Shown here one piece after another: positions 33,244 to 41,764 of a stretch of DNA of 64,000 nucleotides. Made by a program: the position numbers and the translations under genes. The DNA is from an uncultured Prevotella sp. (lineage in GTDB: Bacteria > Bacteroidota > Bacteroidia > Bacteroidales > Bacteroidaceae). The stretch is from NCBI GenBank assembly GCA_900540885.1, contig UQHJ01000001.1, forward strand, positions 1-64,000. Direction: 5' to 3'. Each line of letters begins with the position of its first letter. Positions within the stretch are counted from its first letter, which is position 1. Below the pieces are notes generated by a model that saw only the letters and a list, made by a program, of their open reading frames with translations, ran no database searches and had not been told where the DNA came from.

Positions 33244-33316
33244 TATTAAGTGTCTCATTGCAAATTACTTATTTAAAGGAAAACTTGTTTTATCGGGATT
33301 TTTTTGCATTTGATAG

Positions 33317-33324
33317 CAAAGTTA
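33317..33324 (-). promoter_or_regulatory. -7 box for the barrel gene
   Basis: CAAAGTTA on the plus strand, TAACTTTG on the minus strand, about 58 bases before ATG 33258. It supports 33258 as the original start. The region 33325-33703 holds nothing else recognisable (AT-rich). Confidence 0.55.
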
Positions 33325-33703
33325 AAAAAAAAGAACAAAACGTATTTGCTTACATTATTTTTTCAATGTTGTATACCATACAAAGTATAGCGATATGGAT
33401 GCTCATAATATAGATTGTCAACATAATTAGTTGTATAAGGAATTTGAACTTCTATTGCTTTTTCTACTTTTGGTCTTGCAAATCAATAGGGGGGCAATTT
33501 TTATTTTAAACATCAGATGTACTAATTTGTATACATCCAATGCATCGAATAGCGTTTGCAAAAATATAATAATGAATGCTCATGAACAAGTGATATTTTC
33601 CTATCTGTGACATTTTAATATAATGTAAACACTTGAAAATCAATGATTAATCAGTTATGTTGCATCTAAAAATACCCTTAAAATGTCACAAACTTTTTTA
33701 GAT

Positions 33704-33976
33704 CTATGTTGATTCGTGTGGGTAAACTGCAATTTATCTGCCTAATTGGGGGACGCGCCCTCACCTGGGGGCGACGCGTCCCCGCGTCGGCATTGCCAAC
33801 TTGGGGTTCGATGCCCCAAGTTGGCAATACTTAAAGTATGGATATTCATGTATTTGCATGTCAAGGCCTCGAGCCTTGACTTACAAATGCCGACGCGGGG
33901 ACGCGTCGCCCCCAGGTTAGGACCCGCCCCCCAATTAGGCAGATAAATTGCAGTTTACCCACACGAATCAACATAG
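33704..33976. repeat. Complete 273-bp palindromic element
   Basis: Ends CTATGTTGATTCGTGTG and CACACGAATCAACATAG, then GGTAAACTGCAATTTATCTG against its complement. Inside are nested inverted blocks: GGGGGCGACGCGTCCCCGCG against CGCGGGGACGCGTCGCCCCC, a CAACTTGGGG/CCCCAAGTTG hairpin and a TCAAGGC/GCCTTGA centre. Any open frame here (for example 33746-33946) is an artefact of the palindrome. It lies between divergent genes. Confidence 0.9.
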
Positions 33977-34051
33977 CCCAAACATTCTTTTAGAATTTTC
34001 CTATTTGTTATATTTTATTGTGAGTTATCACGGATTATCTTATCTTTGCCT

Positions 34052-34194
34052 AAGATAGGCTGCGGCTCAGCAAAACGTTCAAGCAAGCTTGACGTTCTGC
34101 ATTCGCCTTGCACTATCTTTGCACAAGATAGGCTGCGGCTCAGCAAAACGTTCAAGCAAGCTTGACATTTTGCATTCGCCTTGCACTATCTTTG
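34052..34194 (+). repeat. Two tandem promoter-carrying hairpin repeats before the TPR gene
   Basis: Copies at 34052-34121 and 34127-34194. The arms (GATAGGCTGCGGCTCAGCA; GCATTCGCCTTGCACTATC) match the family, but the centre is ACGTTCAAGCAAGCTTGACGT, a third unrelated palindrome. Both end TATCTTTG. Confidence 0.85.
34187..34194 (+). promoter_or_regulatory. -7 box for the TPR/HTH gene at 34228
   Basis: TATCTTTG at the edge of the hairpin repeat, 33 bases before ATG 34228. Confidence 0.6.
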
Positions 34195-34227
34195 CATCAT
34201 AAAGAAATCCGCAATCAGCATACCCCT

Positions 34228-35855
34228 ATGAAGTACAAGTTCTTTAATATTATTTTTGCTATTATCTCATTAAGTTTCCTATTATGTTGTCAATCACAAA
34301 CACATAAGGAGTTGTGTAATGCTGACAATCTGCTTGAAACGAATATAGACTCTGCTCAAAGAATCGTACAGTCAATTCAACCGAGTTCATTGCATAGCTT
34401 GGCAGATAGTGCGTATTATGTGTTACTGAAAAGTATTATAATCTATAAGCGCTATGAAAAGCAACCTACTTCTACACTTGATTTCCCCGTTCAGTTTTAT
34501 GAAAAGGAGGAGAACTATAGACTCTTACAAAAAGCATACTATTATCGGGGAGCTATAAATGTTGATAATAAAGGTAAAGCGGAGATTAGCGCGCTTGACT
34601 TTAAGAAAGCGGAAAACTTGAATGAAATCGTAAGAGATTCTTCTTTAATAAAGAAATTATATGGATCGATGACTAGTCTGTATTTTTCAAGCAAAAATTA
34701 TCATGAACATTTAATTTACGAAAAGAAATCTTTAAAATTAGCACAACAACTGGATGACAAAGAATTGCAAGCTTGTTACTATAGTGGCATGGCTATATGC
34801 CTTAAGGCTTTAGGTTGGCTGCGCCATACGTTGATTCATCATTGTCTTTTGTCAATTATATGCCTCAAAAGGAAAGCCAATCTGCCATCTATTGTAATAG
34901 TGGTAATTTTTTTGTCGATCATGATCTTAACAAGGCAAGTTCCTATTATCGTAAGGCATTATCTCTAAATCCCAACAATGAATTAGCAATGTTTGGAATG
35001 CTAAAAGTAGCAGTATATAAAGAAGATGAAAAGAACATTGACTACTGGGAAAGCAAGATATCTACTACCAACGATAATGAGCTAAAAGAAGAGATCTATC
35101 AGCTTTTAAAGAACGATGCGCAAAAGAAAGGCCAATTTAAAAAGGCCTATTTCTATTCAAAAAAAATAGATAGTCTCAATTTTAAACTGAAAGCAGCCAT
35201 AACAACTTATAAGGTGGAGAGCGTTCAAAAATCATATAAACATTCCGTAAACGATGAACTAATGACTAAACAAGCTCATCATAAACTCTATACAAGCCTT
35301 ATAGGTTGTACCATATTGTTGATATTGACTTCATTTATGATTGTAATGAATAAAAGAGGGAAAAATAACATTAACTCATTAGAAATAAATGTAAGCCAAC
35401 TTGGTAATAAAAATAAAACAATGGAAACTTCCATTAAGGAAAAGAATGACATCATCACTCAGCTACAACAACAAATAAAAGTGATAGAAGAATCTAACAA
35501 AGTTGAGAAAAAGGCATCAAAAAAATCTATAGAAGAAATAAAGCAGGGGTTAGCTATTTTGCTTCGTGTATTCCAAAACGAAAAAGGTGCTTTATACGAC
35601 AATAAGAGCAGAAAATTATTCATTTTGTGTTATAAAATCATAGATAAAGATTTTATATCAAAATTAGAAAATGAGGCAACACTGCAAGAACAGCTAATCT
35701 GTGTGCTTATACATAATAATTTTTCAAAAGAACAGATTATTAATGTACTATCATTATCTGATGAAGCTTTTCGAAAACAAAAAAGTCGTACATTGAACAA
35801 GCTCAAAGATAAGGAAGGACTACAGGACGTTTGTGACATTTTAAGCATAATTTAA
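34228..35855 (+). pseudogene. TPR/HTH membrane regulator with a frameshift
   Basis: From ATG 34228 the frame gives a lipoprotein-like signal (SFLLCC) and TPR-like repeats (KKLYGSMTSLYFSSKNYHEH, DDKELQACYYSGMAICLKAL). Near 34810 it shifts: the sequence continues in another frame as LAAPYVDSSLSFVNYMPQKE through a further TPR (ASSYYRKALSLNPNNELAMF), a membrane helix (about 35290-35350), a coiled coil and a C-terminal HTH (FSKEQIINVLSLSDEAFRKQ). One missing base at GCTTTAGG|TTGGCT explains it. Intact length would be about 540 residues, like the regulator at 6178. If the shift is real the gene is inactive; a sequencing error is possible. Confidence 0.8.
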
Positions 35856-35920
35856 TGTGAAATTTGTACATATTACGTTGATAATCAGCAATATGCACAT
35901 TCTATGAATGTCACAAGAGG

Positions 35921-35946
35921 TTGATGCAGCACAGTTATTACCTTTG
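35921..35946 (+). promoter_or_regulatory. Promoter of the DUF3244 gene
   Basis: TTG at 35921 and TACCTTTG at 35939-35946, 25 bases before the start at 35971. Confidence 0.7.
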
Positions 35947-35970
35947 CACTGACTTATTAAATTAGTAAAG

Positions 35971-36348
35971 ATGATAACAACTTCATTAACATTGGTTACT
36001 GCTGCATTTACAATTGCTCAGCCAGTTAACATAACCAATATCCCGTTTAAGAAGGTAAATGTCTCATACGACATAAAGCCCAATATACAACGTTCCCCAA
36101 ACAATTTTGCCGCAAACGTTCATGCAATGATTCAAAATGGTCGTTTAGTTGTATTGTTTGCAGATAATTCGTTTTCTAACATAGAAGTGACATTAAGCTG
36201 CAACAACACCGTTCTTTTTTTCAACCACTATTCACACATGGTTGGCGAAGACATTACTCTGCCCGTTCAAGTTACGGAGGTCGGGGAATACACTATTGAC
36301 ATCCAAAAGGACGCTGTGCATTACGTTGCTACATTCTGTGTAGAATAA
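35971..36348 (+). CDS. DUF3244 family exported protein
   Basis: Protein of 125 residues with a short signal-like N-terminus (MITTSLTLVTAAFTIAQPVN). The mature ~100 residues form a small strand-rich domain (FADNSFSNIEVTLSCNNTVL, then GEDITLPVQVTEVGEYTIDI) that fits DUF3244, an Ig-like exported Bacteroidetes family often placed beside TPR/HTH regulators, as here. Function unknown. It has its own promoter and ends at a hairpin shared with the convergent barrel gene. Confidence 0.78.
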   Translation: MITTSLTLVTAAFTIAQPVNITNIPFKKVNVSYDIKPNIQRSPNNFAANVHAMIQNGRLVVLFADNSFSNIEVTLSCNNTVLFFNHYSHMVGEDITLPVQVTEVGEYTIDIQKDAVHYVATFCVE

Positions 36349-36386
36349 CATGATTTTGTAAAGAAACGGTGGGGAAAGATAATCTC

Positions 36387-36432
36387 CTCAAGTTTCGGAT
36401 TCAGCCCGCCCTTGCTAAATCCGAAACTTGAG
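36387..36432. terminator. Bidirectional hairpin, member of a repeated family
   Basis: CTCAAGTTTCGGATT pairs with AATCCGAAACTTGAG around CAGCCCGCCCTTGCTA. The same hairpin, inverted, is at 49100-49145, and a half copy (AAATCCGAAACTTCAGTAA) is at 41533-41551. Confidence 0.8.
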
Positions 36433-36440
36433 TAAAAATT

Positions 36441-39365
36441 TTATTCTCTTTTGTTTTTGTTCTTTTGTGTCCAATCCAAAGAATAGATAACACTCAGCAT
36501 AAAGTAGCGCGGAAGAATGTCGGTGTAAGATTCTACGCGACTTATGGCATTGATGTTTGAATAAATATTGTTTTTGGGTGTAAGTATGCCATGAGCTATT
36601 AAGCGAACTGATAATTTGTCAGACAAAAAATGGCGTGCCAAAGAAGCGTTCCACTGACAATGCGCCTTGTTGACAGATGCATCGGCAAAGCCATTATAGA
36701 TGTTGGCACAAAAGTCTGAAGCCAATTGGAATTTCCAAGGCAAATCCCAACTAAAGTCGGCTGCCAACCTCGTTTCGCGATAGTGTGTGTCCATACTACT
36801 TTGCTTAATAGTGCTAAACGCTGTATTCCAACGGCCTGAGAAGCGGAATTTATTGCCTACTGTTCCACGAAGTATGGCATTGGGGGTTACTCCGTATTGC
36901 TGCAATAAGCCACCTTTTTCGGTTGCTGCGTTAAGTTGTGACATATCTGCGTTCTGACGATAGTTGCCGCGCACCGAAAGGGTGATATAGAATCTTTGAT
37001 TCTTATCGAGAGGCAAACTATACCCTACATCGCCATTGGCTGCATGCGTGCGGTTGGTGTTAACCATTTCGTAGATGCGTCCACCGTTTTCGGCATTGTA
37101 GATAGATGATGCTACAATGTCATTATGCGTGCGCGTGTATTGTATTGAAATATAAGTGCTATGCCCGCTTCTGCGCTGATTCATGCCATAGCGGAAAGCC
37201 AACTGGTGGTCATATATGCCTTGAAGTGAAGCATTACCACGGAAGAGGTTGAGCGGGTCGGCATTGTCTTCAATCTGAAGCATGTTGAGTAGGTTGGGCA
37301 GTTGCTGCTTGCCTGTGTAGTTGAGTCGAAGCTCTGGCGACCACTTGTGTTTTCCATTCGACCGATACTCCATAGTGAGTGTGGGACGGAATGAATAGGC
37401 ATGGCGATCTATATCGTAAGATTGCTCGTTACGCTGATAGTCCAAATGTTTGTATTGAAGCACGGCACCCAAGTCAGCATCAAATTGAATATTTCCACGC
37501 TTTAGTCCTGTCAGTTTGTGCGAAAGACGCATACCGACACTACCCGTTTGCTTCTTTTCTTTGCTATAATAGCTGTTTTCATTGTCAAAACAAATGGCTT
37601 GCCATTCGCCATCGGGCAATATGCCTAACGAACCTTTTGTCCACTCCAATGCATCTGACCACTCTTGCATGCGTTCCAAACGATAGTAAGGGTGTGATAA
37701 GTTGCCGTAGGTATGGTTAAAGGCTACGTAAGGGGTAAATACACCATCATATTTATCGTTTTTAAAGTACTTGTAGCCATAATCTATCGTGGCATCAACC
37801 GTCGTATTGTGCTTCGTATGATTATTATAGATGCGACGGTGGTCGTTGTCTTGCGTACTAAGATAGTCTAACTTATAATTATTGTACAAGTCGTTTTGTA
37901 CATTGTTATGATTTACTTGCAAGTCTATATTAAAGGGGTTGCCACCTAAAACCAATGATGTTTTCCACTCGGGCTTGTAAGTAAACGTTTTTTGCTTTTG
38001 TAGTGTAGGATTGAGTAGCGTGTAAAGTATGTCGTCTGACGACAAGTGCGTTACATTATTCCAAATGCTATCTACCTCCCAAGTATGCCAATCCTGATCT
38101 CCCCTTTTCCAAAAGGCAAGTGTAAGGGCATCTTGTGCATTGCGCATATTATCAAAAGTAAAGTCAAACTTCAGTTCGCTCTGCCACTTCTTCGTTTGTC
38201 TGGCGCGAAGGGCGGCATAAGCGTTAATACGCGTGTCTTTGTCTGAAACGAAGGTTTTATTCTTCGCCATTAGGTTATCGGGTGTGAGGAATGTTTCCGT
38301 ATTCGTCCACGTATGGGTCTTTTGCTCTTTTTGTTGTACGGAGGCGTTGCTGCTAAATCGCCACGTGCTATTAGGCTCAAAAAAATACTCAATATTCGCT
38401 ACTTTATTTTTATGTCTTCCCGTTGGATAGCTATTAACCATGTTGCATATATCTACCATTTTACGTTCTTCATTGAAGTTATTGACGTCTGCATCAATGC
38501 TAAGCATTTGTCTGTCATCCATACGCATCAAGAAGCCTTGTCCGCCCCACAACTTTTCGGTAGCAACGTCAGCTCCGAGTTTAGCCATCCAGGTGCCAAG
38601 GTATTCACGCTTCAAATGCACGTCCATCACATATTGCTTATCGTGCATGTCTCGTCCCGTCAATTCGCTCAGTTCTCCTTGTTTGTCGTACACCTTTAGC
38701 TTGCTCACAATGTAGGCTGGCAGGCGGTCGAGTGCAGCATCTATGTTGCCATTGAAAAAGTCTTTTCCACTGAATAGCAAACTCTCAATGGCTTTACCGT
38801 TGACATAAATCACACCTTCTTCAATCTTGGTATTAGGTAGTTGCAGCACCAATTTGCGAAGTGATTCATTCTTGAGTATATTAAAGGCATCAGCATTGTA
38901 TACCAACGTATCCCCTTTATAATACATCTTAATCTTCGTCGCTGTAACCGTAGCTTCGTTGAGATTACGTTGTTTCATAGCGGGAAGGAGGTTAATCGTT
39001 CCTACATCGATGCGTTTCTTCTCTGAATCTATATGTATGTTTTTCTTTACGCTATCGTAGCCCGAAGCACTAACTATTAGCACTACGTCTTGAAAGTTTG
39101 AAGAGATTTTGAGATTAAAAACGGCACCACTATTCTTGTCGAGATATCCCATTGAGTTGCCATTTCTTTCCTCCACAATCATGTTGAGTTTTGCTTTGGT
39201 TACTGCCAAAACGCTATTGTTGGCTACATTCAGCACCTTAATGGTTGCTTCATGCACTCCTTCGTTGGTAATTGGATTGATTACTTCGCCCGTCAACACT
39301 ATATTCTGAGCAGAGGCTGCTGAGAAAAATGTAGACATTAGCAAAATAAAGAGTATTTTATACAT
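36441..39365 (-). CDS. TonB-receptor-like outer-membrane beta-barrel protein
   Basis: Protein of 974 residues with an intact signal peptide (MYKILFILLMSTFFSAASAQ). A carboxypeptidase-regulatory-like domain (about 25-135) precedes a plug-like region (LNEATVTATKIKMYYKGDTL, VYNADAFNILKNESLRKLVL) and a large barrel that ends RYFMLSVIYSLDW. It is a paralogue of the 30449-33202 protein and shows what that protein's N-terminus should look like. No TonB box is obvious, so energy coupling is uncertain. It lies downstream of the sigma/anti-sigma genes in the same direction and may belong to that operon. Confidence 0.85.
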   Translation of the reverse strand: MYKILFILLMSTFFSAASAQNIVLTGEVINPITNEGVHEATIKVLNVANNSVLAVTKAKLNMIVEERNGNSMGYLDKNSGAVFNLKISSNFQDVVLIVSASGYDSVKKNIHIDSEKKRIDVGTINLLPAMKQRNLNEATVTATKIKMYYKGDTLVYNADAFNILKNESLRKLVLQLPNTKIEEGVIYVNGKAIESLLFSGKDFFNGNIDAALDRLPAYIVSKLKVYDKQGELSELTGRDMHDKQYVMDVHLKREYLGTWMAKLGADVATEKLWGGQGFLMRMDDRQMLSIDADVNNFNEERKMVDICNMVNSYPTGRHKNKVANIEYFFEPNSTWRFSSNASVQQKEQKTHTWTNTETFLTPDNLMAKNKTFVSDKDTRINAYAALRARQTKKWQSELKFDFTFDNMRNAQDALTLAFWKRGDQDWHTWEVDSIWNNVTHLSSDDILYTLLNPTLQKQKTFTYKPEWKTSLVLGGNPFNIDLQVNHNNVQNDLYNNYKLDYLSTQDNDHRRIYNNHTKHNTTVDATIDYGYKYFKNDKYDGVFTPYVAFNHTYGNLSHPYYRLERMQEWSDALEWTKGSLGILPDGEWQAICFDNENSYYSKEKKQTGSVGMRLSHKLTGLKRGNIQFDADLGAVLQYKHLDYQRNEQSYDIDRHAYSFRPTLTMEYRSNGKHKWSPELRLNYTGKQQLPNLLNMLQIEDNADPLNLFRGNASLQGIYDHQLAFRYGMNQRRSGHSTYISIQYTRTHNDIVASSIYNAENGGRIYEMVNTNRTHAANGDVGYSLPLDKNQRFYITLSVRGNYRQNADMSQLNAATEKGGLLQQYGVTPNAILRGTVGNKFRFSGRWNTAFSTIKQSSMDTHYRETRLAADFSWDLPWKFQLASDFCANIYNGFADASVNKAHCQWNASLARHFLSDKLSVRLIAHGILTPKNNIYSNINAISRVESYTDILPRYFMLSVIYSLDWTQKNKNKRE

Positions 39366-39386
39366 GGCAGAAAACGTTTTAAGAAG

Positions 39387-39421
39387 GCGAGTGTGTAACC
39401 TTATTGCAGCTGCACACTCGC
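39387..39421 (-). terminator. Small hairpin before the barrel gene
   Basis: GCGAGTGTG pairs with CACACTCGC around TAACCTTATTGCAGCTG, just after the 39474-40418 gene and before the barrel gene on the minus strand. It could limit read-through into the latter. Confidence 0.5.
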
Positions 39422-39473
39422 ATACGTAATCCCTTAATGGGATGAGATTATTAGATAAACGTGAAGTTCCTAT

Positions 39474-40418
39474 CTAGTCGTCTAGATAGACCTCAAGCAT
39501 GAAGTAACAGGGTGAGGAAGTCTCTTCAGCTTTCTTTCGGCATTCGGCGTCGCCGTGTTCTGTCCAAGTGACGCAGAACACGTTGAGTTTAGGATAAATG
39601 TTGGCTAACTTGGAAAGGGGCATATACTCCTTGTCGCGCTGGTTGCGAATAATGCAGGCATAATAGCCTGGCACATCATTGAAAGTGTGGAAAAGAGTGA
39701 CATATTGCGAGGCATCGAGCTTAAGTTGCAGCGTGTTAATGAGGTACTTGTTGATGGTGACAGAGAGCAACTCTTGAACCTCTTTCCGCTGGTCGGACCA
39801 ATGGGTGAGTTTTTGGAGTATTTTGATGTTGGTGTCGAACACGGTATGCGAATTTGCAAAGTTAATAGAGAGTGTGTTGCTGAGGCTCTTTCCCATGAGA
39901 CCATGAAGGATGAATACTTTGAATCTCACTTCTTCTTTTCGTCCCTCTTTGTAGAGCCACCATTCCATGCCCTCGGCGGTGCGATACGAGGGATTACCTG
40001 TATCTTGACAACGCATGGACATGTAGCAACGTCCCGGGCCGCCAATAATAAACTCTTGTTCGTCTTTTTTGAAGAAGTGGGCCACGCGGCGCGATTTTAT
40101 TTGACACCCATTGTTTAGTGGAGCTATGGAGCAGTAGGAATTCAAATTCTTGCTAGCGCTTTCGAACTGCGATTGGATGCGCTCTATTAGCTTGTCGATT
40201 TTGTTTTTATCGCTCTTGCTAGAATAAGGCATACGGAATGTATATGCGCGTAAATAGCATAGGGAGTCGAGGTCGTCGTGTCCTTGAATCTCTTCCGTGT
40301 TGATGAGTTGGGCTTGTGGGGCAGAACTTAGCTCCTTGTACGTATTGTGGAAAAACTGTGCCCGAAGTTGCATGGCTGATGCGCATGCAAGGGCGAGGAG
40401 GATGAGAATGCGTTTCAT
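39474..40418 (-). CDS. Hypothetical exported protein of the sigma-factor operon
   Basis: Protein of 314 residues with a signal peptide ending near MQLRAQ. No family is recognised. The mature part is mixed alpha/beta with scattered cysteines (NSYCSIAPLNNGCQI, PGRCYMSMRC) and a WWLYKEGRKEEVRFKVF stretch. Its start overlaps the stop of the anti-sigma-like gene by 4 bases, so the two are translationally coupled, which suggests that it is a target or partner of the signalling pair. Envelope location is likely. Confidence 0.65.
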   Translation of the reverse strand: MKRILILLALACASAMQLRAQFFHNTYKELSSAPQAQLINTEEIQGHDDLDSLCYLRAYTFRMPYSSKSDKNKIDKLIERIQSQFESASKNLNSYCSIAPLNNGCQIKSRRVAHFFKKDEQEFIIGGPGRCYMSMRCQDTGNPSYRTAEGMEWWLYKEGRKEEVRFKVFILHGLMGKSLSNTLSINFANSHTVFDTNIKILQKLTHWSDQRKEVQELLSVTINKYLINTLQLKLDASQYVTLFHTFNDVPGYYACIIRNQRDKEYMPLSKLANIYPKLNVFCVTWTEHGDAECRKKAEETSSPCYFMLEVYLDD

Positions 40419-40984
40419 AATGTGTTGATGTCTTGATAAGTTAATGCATAGTTGATTGCGGTATCAATGAGTTGCAACTCAAATAGGGCGTTTTCTATTT
40501 GTTCTTGAATTTGTTGTCTTTCGTTGGAGGATATGGAGTCAGTGCTGGCAGTCATTTCGAGCGGTAGCTCCTTGACTATGTTCACCTCATTGGCCTCTTT
40601 CGAGGAAGTTACTTTAATTACTGTCTGTTTGTGCTGGGGCGAGGGCGCCTTCTGCGGTAGTAGTTGCGGGGCTTCGGAAGTAGTCAAAGAAACCTTTTTA
40701 ACTATTGCAGGGGAAAGTTTCCTCGGCACACTTAGATTCGTGACGGTAGTGGACTCTTGAGACATATTGTTTGCATAATGCCACGCAGCCCATGTACCAC
40801 AGATCACGCATACCACGCAAGCCGCTGCATAACGAACGATGGCAGGCCAGCACCGACGACGTTGGGCGTGACGACGTCTCGCGAGCAAGCAATCATATTC
40901 GCGTGCGCCAGGTGTAAGCTCTTTCAGCATCTGCTGGTATAACGCTTCGTCGTTGAGTAGATTTTTTTTATTTTTCATTGTCAA
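40415..40984 (-). CDS. Anti-sigma-factor-like membrane protein
   Basis: Protein of 189 residues with one membrane helix (AAACVVCVICGTWAAWHYAN, about 53-72), a short basic cytoplasmic part rich in Arg (RRRHAQRRRCW) and a periplasmic Ser/Thr-rich tail. Size, topology and overlap with the ECF sigma gene (stop at 40968 inside this start) argue for an anti-sigma role, but the sequence has no clear zinc (ZAS) motif. ATG 40978 is an alternative start. Confidence 0.6.
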   Translation of the reverse strand: MTMKNKKNLLNDEALYQQMLKELTPGAREYDCLLARRRHAQRRRCWPAIVRYAAACVVCVICGTWAAWHYANNMSQESTTVTNLSVPRKLSPAIVKKVSLTTSEAPQLLPQKAPSPQHKQTVIKVTSSKEANEVNIVKELPLEMTASTDSISSNERQQIQEQIENALFELQLIDTAINYALTYQDINTL

Positions 40985-41462
40985 TCAGTCTTTTAAGTTT
41001 GGCTTTTGCCATGGATATCATGCTCTTTACCGATGGCTTGGGCAGATGTGCTTCGGCTGCAATCTCGTCCACGCTCTTATCGTCAATGTGGCGTGCTTTG
41101 AAAAGCGACTGTTCGCGAGGCGAGAGCTGGCGCATGGCATGGTCGAAACGTTGCATCGCCTCTTGGCCCAGAAGTGGAGCATCGGCTTCAGTGGTGCATG
41201 GTGCGAGCGATTCTTCCAAGGGGGAGGTGGGCAGTTGCTCAAGTCTGTGATAGCGCTGCACGCAGATATTCTTGGCCACCATGACGGCCAGAGCTTCTAG
41301 GTTGCGCTGAGCATCGAGCTTTTCGCAGTAAGTCCACAATCGAATCAGACTATCCTGTGCCACATCCTCGGCATCTTCGGCATTGCCAAAGAAGTCGCGT
41401 CCCACTCTGACCATGAGTGGGCGCAGGTGGGGAATTATATGTTCAAACTCTGCGTGTGTCAT
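40968..41462 (-). CDS. ECF RNA polymerase sigma factor
   Basis: Protein of 164 residues with region 2 (GRDFFGNAEDAEDVAQDSLI, then RLWTYCEKLDAQRNL) and region 4 (MRQLSPREQSLFKARHIDDK, then VDEIAAEAHLPKPSVKSMIS). No region 3, as normal for ECF factors. First gene of a minus-strand operon with the membrane protein and the exported protein, possibly also the large barrel gene. Confidence 0.92.
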   Translation of the reverse strand: MTHAEFEHIIPHLRPLMVRVGRDFFGNAEDAEDVAQDSLIRLWTYCEKLDAQRNLEALAVMVAKNICVQRYHRLEQLPTSPLEESLAPCTTEADAPLLGQEAMQRFDHAMRQLSPREQSLFKARHIDDKSVDEIAAEAHLPKPSVKSMISMAKAKLKRLIDNEK

Positions 41463-41569
41463 ATCTACCTAATATACTGCTCGGTAGGGAAAAAGTTAAG
41501 TGTGAGGACGCGATTTTTTTTGCTTCCTTGTTAAATCCGAAACTTCAGTAATCTCTCTCAGATGTATGC

Positions 41570-41640
41570 AAACTGCAATTGGGCCTCAATTCCTGGTCCT
41601 CTTTCCTTGAAAAGAGGGGTTAGGGATTGAGGCCCAATTA
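41570..41640. repeat. Palindromic element, GGGCCTCAAT type
   Basis: Tip AAACTGCAATT, then GGGCCTCAATTCCTGG pairing with TTAGGGATTGAGGCCC, with a CCTCTTT/AAAGAGG core. With the next hairpin and the half copy at 41533 it fills the 302-base gap between the sigma gene and GH57. No gene is seen. Confidence 0.75.
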
Positions 41641-41696
41641 CTGTTTCTATTTGATATAGAAGCAATTTTACTCACACATTTTGTTATAGAAATGTT

Positions 41697-41760
41697 CAAA
41701 AAAATAACTTCTGCAATTTTCAGTCCGTCCTCTCTCAAAAAATGCAGAAGTTATTTTTTT
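41697..41760 (-). terminator. Terminator of the glycogen operon
   Basis: AAAATAACTTCTGCA pairs with TGCAGAAGTTATTTT; on the minus strand the stem ends in a T run. It lies 5 bases after the GH57 stop. Confidence 0.8.
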
Positions 41761-41764
41761 ACAC

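Noticed and set aside
33746..33946. A 66-codon frame in the intergenic region
   Set aside because: It lies wholly inside a palindromic element; both strands look open because of its composition.
34228..35855. Programmed frameshifting in the TPR/HTH gene
   Set aside because: No slippery heptamer plus pseudoknot is seen at the shift near 34810; a simple one-base deletion explains it.
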